DNA of 14,947 nt from Parachlorella kessleri (Eukaryota > Chlorophyta > Trebouxiophyceae > Chlorellales > Chlorellaceae), in assembly GCA_001598975.1 (NCBI GenBank), contig BBXU01000266.1, forward strand, positions 1 to 14,947, written 5' to 3'. A model generated the notes under the pieces. The model was given only the letters and a program-made list of their open reading frames with translations. It did not search any database and was not told where the DNA came from. The position numbers and the translations under genes are program-made. Shown piece by piece: positions 9,201-14,947 of this stretch. How positions within the stretch are numbered: the first letter of the stretch is position 1; every line of letters starts with the position of its first letter.

Positions 9201-10145
9201 GCCTGACAGCCAGGAGGGCAACAGCGAGGCCGGCAGCAAGGCCAGGTGGAATAATTTTTCCTGGTGATACCTGGCGGGAAGATTTCTCTCAGGACTCCAG
9301 GTAAAATGGTTCTTCCTGGGGATGCCTGGCATGCAGGAGGAGGCCACCTGGCAGAGCAGCGATGACGAGGGCTCCGACGAATGGATGACTGATGATGAGG
9401 CCGGCAAGGGGGAAGGGGAGGCCTGTGGGCTTGGAGAAGTCGCGGAGGGGGATGCTGATGCTCGTGGTTTGGCCCATTCTGCGGTGGACAGTGCAGCAGC
9501 AGCCAGCGGCACTGCATCGGCTGCAGGTGGGCGCGGGGATCTTGAGCGCGAGAGGTCGAACCCTGGGGAGCAGGGGGGACTTGCCTGGTACCTGTACTTG
9601 ATAGCCCCGAGGCGGAGGTGGTGTCTTTGGCGGCCAAGTTCCTCATTCGAGCACGGAGGGAGGGACTGGTGGCAAGGCTTGTGCCTAGAGATCTGTAAGC
9701 TGCGGTGTCTAGTGCGGTCTGCAGGATGATTTACCACGGTCTGACTGGTCGGCCCTGTATCTTCTTGCCCCTGCCCGACCCCGGTGGCTGACACTTGATA
9801 CCACATTGCAGCCTACAAAGCCATCCTCTGCGCTGCTAGATGACACAGCTGGCACCCGCCAACCTGCTGCGTGAACCCTTCTTGTCACGTGCGTTCCAAC
9901 CTGTAGCCCTCCTAGGCCTGGCAATACAGGTATTTCCAGCTTCTTGCCATGCAGTTGTTAAGGAGGGGCCTCAAGCGGATGCCGCCTACATCAGCGTCTT
10001 CCTGCTCAAGTACGTCTGCCCCCGCCCCGAGTGCTTTGGCACGCTGGCGCCAGCTCAGCAGGGATCAGATACCTCCGAGTGCAACATGTGCGGCATGAGG
10101 CGCACAGAGGCAGAGTTCCTGGCGGAGCTGCAGGCGGGGCAGTAG
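6222..10145 (+). CDS. SET/MYND (SMYD-type) protein lysine methyltransferase, 429 aa, 8 exons
   Basis: Exons: 6222-6411, 6709-6817, 7212-7456, 7838-7923, 8371-8542, 8919-9025, 9337-9526, 9955-10145. They sum to 1290 nt with consistent phases (1,2,1,0,1,0,1) and end in TAG. SMYD enzymes transfer methyl groups from S-adenosylmethionine to lysines of histones or other proteins. Visible parts: the N-terminal SET strand with GRGLVAQTAIESGEVVLQE (19-37); a MYND zinc finger with Cys53/56, Cys70/73, Cys79/83, His94 and Cys99; the SET core NHDCLPN (228-234) and GEELTQSYFP (268-277); the post-SET CTCPRC (297-302). An acidic stretch follows (SSDDEGSDEWMTDDE, 310-324), then a C-terminal pair of CxnC motifs (Cys388/393 and Cys409/412). 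The introns (297-447 nt) hold repeats but no second gene. Target and location are unknown. Confidence 0.9.
7939..7992 (+). repeat. Polypyrimidine (TTCTC)n-like tract in SET/MYND intron 4
   Basis: About 54 bases that are almost only T and C, with one G near 7953, built from TTCTC and CTT words. The tract begins 16 bases after the 5' splice site at 7924, unlike the usual polypyrimidine tract next to a 3' splice site. It is most simply a microsatellite. Confidence 0.65.
9099..9115 (+). repeat. Run of 17 consecutive G in SET/MYND intron 6
   Basis: An uninterrupted homopolymer of 17 G, followed by further G-rich sequence to about 9126. It lies within the intron 9026-9336. Length variation or a sequencing/assembly error is likely here, without effect on the coding sequence. 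Confidence 0.7.
9242..9330 (+). repeat. Pair of 34-bp direct repeats in SET/MYND intron 6
   Basis: Copies at 9242-9275 and 9297-9330 match at 27 of 34 positions and are separated by 21 bp. The first copy is bounded by an inverted pair, CCAGGT and ACCTGG; the second has CCAGGT and GCCTGG, so each could fold into a stem. The second copy ends 6 bases before the exon 7 junction at 9337 and thus overlaps the branch-point/acceptor zone. Confidence 0.6.
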
Positions 10146-11175
10146 CAGGCCAGCACGACTCTGTACTGGGAAGACAGTAGGGGCGTTAAAGAGCAGCTGG
10201 GCAGGGGCTTGCATGGGCGGATTAAGCGCAACAGTTAGAAGGTGTGGCAGACAACCGCAGGCTGTGACTTCTGACGGGGATGAGGCCTTGTGCAGCTGGG
10301 TTAGTTTACAGGGGGAAGGGCAGGTGCGTAGAAAGAAGTTGGTGAACTGCTCAGCGCTCCTGACAGTGTTTTGGGCGTCCTGACCCTGACTTGTAGCCCA
10401 ACCGGGTTGCCGTCGTTTGCTTGCTTGTTTGCTCTGCTATAAGGGAATGTATCATGCTGCCCAGTGGCCATTATTCCCAAAAGTACGTTCCAAGTCTGTT
10501 TTGCGACCACAGGCAGCTGTGCCCCTTGCCTCCGCAACTTCAGCCAGCCCTGTTTGGTAGGACAAAATGCCTGGGTCAGCATGGAGGAGCCACTGCTCCT
10601 GCAGAAACAAAGAGCACATAGGACCCGCACATGTACTTGACATTGCATAATGGAGTCTAGAGTGCAATAAGAGAGCGGTACTCGACACAGTCTAGGATAA
10701 AATAGCAAGGAAACAATTGCCTATGCCTCCGGGCCCCGCCACCTTGCGACGCGGCCCCACACCACCGCTTTGTCGCTGTCGCCCACAACAACACTGCCTG
10801 CCACCATTGTCAAACAAGTCTGAGACAACAAACGGAGCCTCACTTCCACATGTGAGGCATACCAGCCGACCCGCCAAGGTCCTCATTCTAATCTGCCAAG
10901 TTCAGCCTGCCGTTCAAGCAACATCGTACACCCCCCAGTCCCCTTGGAGAAAGCATCGTATCACCTAGCCTCCCTGTTGCAGCAGCAGCAGGGGTCTGCA
11001 GGCCCTGGTGGCGGCGGGCACTTTGGCCTGGCAGCCCCCCTTGCCGCAAGGTCGCGGTTGCCACCTCCCTGCCCTGCCCTGCAGGCCTTCGCCGCCGTGC
11101 GTCGGCTCTTCAGGAAGCGCCATTCGGCACCAGCCGCGTCAACTCTTCAGGAGGCGTCACCCGGCACCAGCCGCG
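10146..11175. other. Convergent intergenic region, no gene recognised
   Basis: This lies between the stop codons of the SET/MYND gene (plus) and the oxidoreductase-CS gene (minus), so it should contain both 3'UTRs. Open frames here are short, Cys/Pro/Ser-rich and unlike any family I know. A TTACA near 10304 would read TGTAA on the minus strand, the chlorophyte polyadenylation word, but it would imply a 3'UTR of about 870 nt. No TGTAA was seen on the plus strand for the SET/MYND gene. Confidence 0.5.
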
Positions 11176-11199
11176 TCAGCTCTTGAGGAAGCGCCACTC
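11104..11199 (+). repeat. 37-bp tandem repeat at the 3' end of the oxidoreductase-CS gene (about 2.6 copies)
   Basis: Units at 11104-11140 and 11141-11177 match at 31 of 37 positions. A third, partial unit begins at 11178 and matches unit 1 at 19 of its first 22 bases. The third unit is the genuine end of the reading frame on the minus strand (codons for EWRFLKS; stop at 11178-11176), while units 1 and 2 fall in the 3'UTR. Confidence 0.75.
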
Positions 11200-14100
11200 C
11201 GCGTCCGACTCCTTGTGGAGAAGCAGGTACACCTTGCGCGCCTTGCTGTTCACCTTGGCCCGGCACTTTTTGGTGATGATGCGCCCATACAGCTTGGGTA
11301 GGTGCAGGCGGTAGGCGGCCTGGGATCCGATGGCCCACATCTCCAGGAACCGCTCACCAAACTTGGTGCGCACCTGCGGGGGATGGAGGGCCCAGGAGGG
11401 GGGTGTTACCTGGGAAGAAAAAACACAGAGAGGGAGGGGCGCGCCTAGGCAAGCCACTGGGGCTGGTCCACACACTGAATGGAGATTGGCTGACCAGGCA
11501 AAGCACGCAGTTCAGCGCGTGGACCAGCCTTAGCATGGTACCCCATGCGCACTACGACGTCGGGGGTTCTGCTGAGTATGTATGGTGTTAGGGTTGAACT
11601 ACTTCTGTTGCCTGTCACACTCTCACTCAATGAGCACTGCAAGAGGACAGACTTGCTGGCGTGGAGACATGAGTTGAAGTGGTAATGAGCCTGCAACACA
11701 CCAGGAACATGGCCAGCCATACACACAAACCCAGTACGCATCGCTAGCAGCCGTCAGCAGGCACAGCATGCTTGCCTGGTCAAGTGCCACAGCCTCTGGC
11801 AGCTGCAGGATAACGCAGATCTCAAACTCGTCATCCGTGAACTTGTAATGCTGCAGCTCCACCCGCGGCAGCGCAGGGTCCAGGTCAGACACGTCGATCA
11901 GGTGGGGCGGCCGGGCGACTGAGACCTGCACACACAAATTGATGGTACAGCCTACCAAACAAAACCAAAGACGACAAGATGTTGACACCTGAAAAATGTG
12001 AAAGATGTGACGAACACTGGTCTGTGGTGGACCGAAGAGACTGCAACGAGCATGCAGGTCCGTACCAGCGTAAGTACCTCGGGTGGGTGCAGGCTGGTGA
12101 ACAACGGTGACCGGCAGTGCGAGCTCCGACACAGAGACACACACTTGCACAACCAATGCTTGCCGCCCCCGGGACCCCCTTGGAGCCACCCCATGCACCG
12201 ATCACACCCACCTGGGGCTTGGGCTCCTCATATGCCACCCCCTCCTCCTCCAAAGGAAGCCCTGCTGTGCCCGCTGCGCCCGCTGTGCACGCCTGGCCGC
12301 CCAGCACCAGCCCCGCCAGCCGCCGCTCCGCCGCCACCCACGCCGGCTCTGCTGGCGGCAGCTTCGCCATGCCGCGCAGTGCAGCGCCGATCTTGTCAGC
12401 AGCGAGGCGCATGCCGCCAAGGTCGCCTGCAAAACAATATGCCGCCATTCAGGCAAGAGTGAACAGGCATCCCGCCCATACCATCCCAGCCCATTCCAAA
12501 AGTCAGTCACCACGAGCACATTTGAGTGATTGCAGCATCTGCCGCCAGAAACGGAGCTTAGAGCGCTACAAGGTCCCTAATAGTAGTTCACATGCGGCGC
12601 TTAGTACTAGATGGGCCAGTGGCGGGGCAGACAGGGCAGAAAGCAGGTTGCTACCCTTCCTGGCCACCAGCGTGGAACACAGCGTGCCCCAGCCACAGCA
12701 TGCCTCCAACCTCTGGAGGTTCGGTTGAACAGTCTACCTGCACCAAATCCTTTCACCGCCAGCAGCCCACTTCCTACGGCAAGAACCCCAGGCCACCCGA
12801 CCCAGCACCTCGTCACACGGCGTCTGTCATTGCAAGGCCCACCAACCTGCGGTGGGCCCTACAGCCAGCATCGCCGCCCGCCCTGCCAGGAACAGCGGCG
12901 CCCCCGGCCACGCCAGCGTGACATCATCCACCAGGGGGTACCCCCCCACCACTGCAGTCGGGCGCTGGGCCTGCAGCTGTGACAGCAGTGGGTCTCTCTC
13001 CAGGCTGTAAGCGCTGCCGCAGGCCAGCCACACCTCGTCGGACTGTACTAGTATAAGAGGCGCATGCTGCCCTGCAGGCAGGGGCAATACCACCGGGCCG
13101 CCCTGGGCTTGCTCCGCTGTCACTACTCCGGTTGCTACTGCTGCAATTGGAGCACTGGTGGGTGGCGAAGACCCAGCGGCGGCATCGCCTGCCGCTGCCG
13201 CCGCAGCCGCCACGGCGGCTTGGAAGGCGCTGGGCGCCGGCGCCGCCTTGTGGCAGAGCGCTGCGGCCGCTGCGGCCTCGGCGCCCCACTTGCTGGGGGC
13301 AAGATGGAGTGCCCAGCACGCAGCCTCAGGCCGTGATACACCTTCCCCCTCGCCCCATTGCGTTGTTGCTCCTTTAACACCCACAATTGCCGCCGCTCCT
13401 GCTGCCGCCATGGCTGCTGCAGTATCTGTGCCTTCCCGGCTAGCTCCGCCAGAAACAATGGTGCCAGTGTCAGCACCATTGCACTGCTGATAGTTGGCGG
13501 CCGCGACCTCGGCCTCCTCCAGCACTGTCACCCTGCCTGCTGCGGCATGCTGTGCCAGCTGGGCCCACACCACGCTGTGCATGCTGCCCTGCTGCTGCGC
13601 CCGGCGACAGGCTTTCAGGCGCAGCATTGGATCCCCCAGCTGCAGATACTCGTGCAGCCGCTTGTTGCCCCACCACCCCGCCTCACAGGCAAATGCCTGC
13701 TCCTTGAGTCGCCTGCAGGGCAAAATGTTCATCCAGGTCTGGCAGCGTCATAACCACAGTGTTAAGATGACTAATCAAATGGCGGCAGCAACGTCAGTCG
13801 GCAACAGCATGACACCCACAAGCCAGCTGCAGCGGTCAGCCGCCAGGGTATCCAGCCAGCTGCTGCCAACCTGCATCACGCTGCCTGTGCATTCCCCCGC
13901 AGGACAGAGGAGACCCGCACGTAAACCCATCCCACCCCCCCAACCCCAACCCCCCACCCCACCCCGCGCCCCACCCCACTGCAACACACCAGCAGCGATG
14001 TAGTATGCAGTCAAGCAACTGCGGCTGTTGCACCAAGCACTCATCTTACCACATGCAACCCTGCTGTATGCACACATCGCCACCCTACGCAGACCATCAC

Positions 14101-14912
14101 CCACCTACGGCACACCAATGTCACATGGGCCCCCTTGTCCGCCGCCCCCACGGCCAGGCTGGCAGCCGTCATGCCCCCTCCAACCACAACCACACGCCGG
14201 CCCGCCAGCTCAGCGCCCCTGAGATCCACTGTATCCCACGTGAGCATCCCCGGCGGCAGGAATCTGCTGCTTTGGCGCCCCTCGCCACCTTTGGGGCCAA
14301 AGGCGGGAGCAGGGACACAGTGGGTGCCGAGGGGTTCTTTGGTGACAAGTGCCTTGGCCCAGGCCGGCAGCACAGGCTGAGTGGGCGCAGCTGTGTATAT
14401 GACCTTGCGTGCCAGCAACGCTTCGCCTGATGACAGCTGGAGCCGCAGGCCTGCAAACACGCATCACGTGACTATGGCGGAAGCTCTACGCCAACCATTT
14501 CAGACTCAACACATATAGGCGCCTTCCGGTGCGCACCTCCCTCCCATGCGACTGTACATTAACAACCCACGACCAGCAAGGTTTCAAGACACTGACTTGG
14601 CTACGCTGCAAAAGACTATTGCCACTCCCAGGCTTACACATTCCTCCACACGGAAGTGGAGTACGGAGCCCGCATCCACCCTTGCCCACCCAAGATGTCA
14701 GCCCTGCTGCACAGCCGCCATAGACACGCCCCAAAATAGGCATTGCAGCGCTGCCTACCTTGGTCGGCAACCAGGTCCAGCCGGGTGACCCTGCCCTGCC
14801 GCACTGTGGCCAGCGCCGGCGGCAGCTTGGCCACGACCTTGGCCCTCACAAAGTCGGCGAATAGCTGCCGGCTGGGCACCGGCGCAAAGTCCTCCGCGGT
14901 TAGGACAAGCTC
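11176..14912 (-). CDS. FAD/NAD(P)-dependent oxidoreductase fused to a C-terminal CS domain, 3' part (six exons, 642 residues)
   Basis: Minus-strand exons: 14912-14759, 14450-14105, 13712-12847, 12426-12212, 11925-11776, 11373-11176, with phases 1,2,1,0,0 and a TGA stop. The N-terminus, with the first FAD-binding GxGxxG, lies right of the window. Residue numbers count from 14912. Residues 138-167 form a second dinucleotide fold (VVVVGGGMTAASLAVG ... VTLVCRR), as in two-domain flavoproteins of the FMO/SidA type. KEQAFACEAGWWGNK, then DEVWLACGSAY (392-402) and LFLAGRAAMLAVGPTAGDLGG follow a family I know as uncharacterised FAD/NAD(P)-binding proteins of cyanobacteria and algae. Residues about 243-380 are an Ala-rich insertion. 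From about 528 the chain becomes a CS domain: HYKFTDDEFEICVIL, FGERFLEMWAIG, YRLHLPKLYGRI, ending EWRFLKS. Exon 4 encodes both the oxidoreductase end and the linker, so this is one gene. The penultimate exon appears to use a GC donor. Substrate unknown. Confidence 0.83.
11774..11776 (-). other. Probable GC 5' splice site in the CS-domain part
   Basis: The minus strand reads GACCAG|GCAAGC at the end of the exon 11925-11776. Joining it to the exon starting at 11373 gives LPEAVALDQ-VRTKFGERF, the short loop expected between two CS-domain strands. A conventional GT further on (TGG|GTTTGT) is also phase 0 but would insert 15 residues in that loop. Confidence 0.6.
13926..13979 (+). repeat. C-rich tract in an oxidoreductase intron
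   Basis: Repeated runs of four to seven C separated by A, AA or similar spacers, within the intron 13713-14104. The gene reads on the minus strand, so the transcript is G-rich here and could form an RNA G-quadruplex. Confidence 0.55.
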
Positions 14913-14947
14913 CTGCAGGGGGCAAGGCAAAAATGTCAACCGGCCGG

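Noticed and set aside
8870..9806. Long minus-strand Pro/Ser-rich frames of 258 and 212 residues
   Set aside because: They run antisense to SET/MYND exons 6 and 7 and through the G17 run and 34-bp repeats; low-complexity shadow translations.
10301..10886. Minus-strand frames of 135 and 64 residues in the convergent region
   Set aside because: Cys/Ser/Arg-rich, no motifs, no supporting splice sites; probably 3'UTR sequence.
12107..13003. Long plus-strand frames rich in Pro, Ala, Arg
   Set aside because: They are antisense to the oxidoreductase exons, which have clear domain motifs and consistent splice phases on the minus strand.

Overview
The window is nuclear DNA of an intron-rich, GC-rich eukaryote. 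A chlorophyte green alga fits best. The basis is dense introns of about 180-550 bp with GT-AG (and apparently a few GC-AG) borders, Ala-rich low-complexity insertions in coding exons, G/C homopolymer runs, a plant-type V-ATPase subunit E sequence, and an oxidoreductase of a cyanobacterial/plastid-lineage type. The species cannot be named from the sequence alone. No bacterial operon structure, mobile element, CRISPR array or rRNA/tRNA gene was recognised.

Four protein genes were rebuilt by hand from exon similarity, splice consensus and reading-frame phase. (1) Positions 52-1333, minus strand: 5' half of the V-ATPase subunit E gene, leaving the window on the left. (2) Positions 2560-5632, minus strand: a complete 8-exon gene for a secreted, 397-residue right-handed parallel beta-helix (pectin-lyase-fold) protein. 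(3) Positions 6222-10145, plus strand: a complete 8-exon gene for a 429-residue SET/MYND (SMYD-type) lysine methyltransferase with an extra C-terminal four-Cys cluster. (4) Positions 11176-14912, minus strand: the 3' part (six exons, 642 residues) of an FAD/NAD(P)-dependent oxidoreductase whose last exons encode a CS (p23/Hsp20-like) domain in one continuous frame.

Genes 2 and 3 diverge from a shared 589-bp intergenic region that carries a TATA-like motif on each strand. Genes 3 and 4 converge on a 1.03-kb region with no recognisable gene. The 1.2 kb between genes 1 and 2 holds only simple repeats. The genes are functionally unrelated (vacuolar acidification, secretion/cell wall, protein methylation, redox), as usual for eukaryotic nuclear DNA.

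The most notable observations are the oxidoreductase-CS fusion, a 37-bp tandem repeat at that gene's stop codon in which a 3'UTR copy can still encode the same C-terminal heptapeptide, a 24-nt microexon with a GC donor in the V-ATPase gene, and a duplicated 34-bp element just upstream of a 3' splice site in the SMYD gene.
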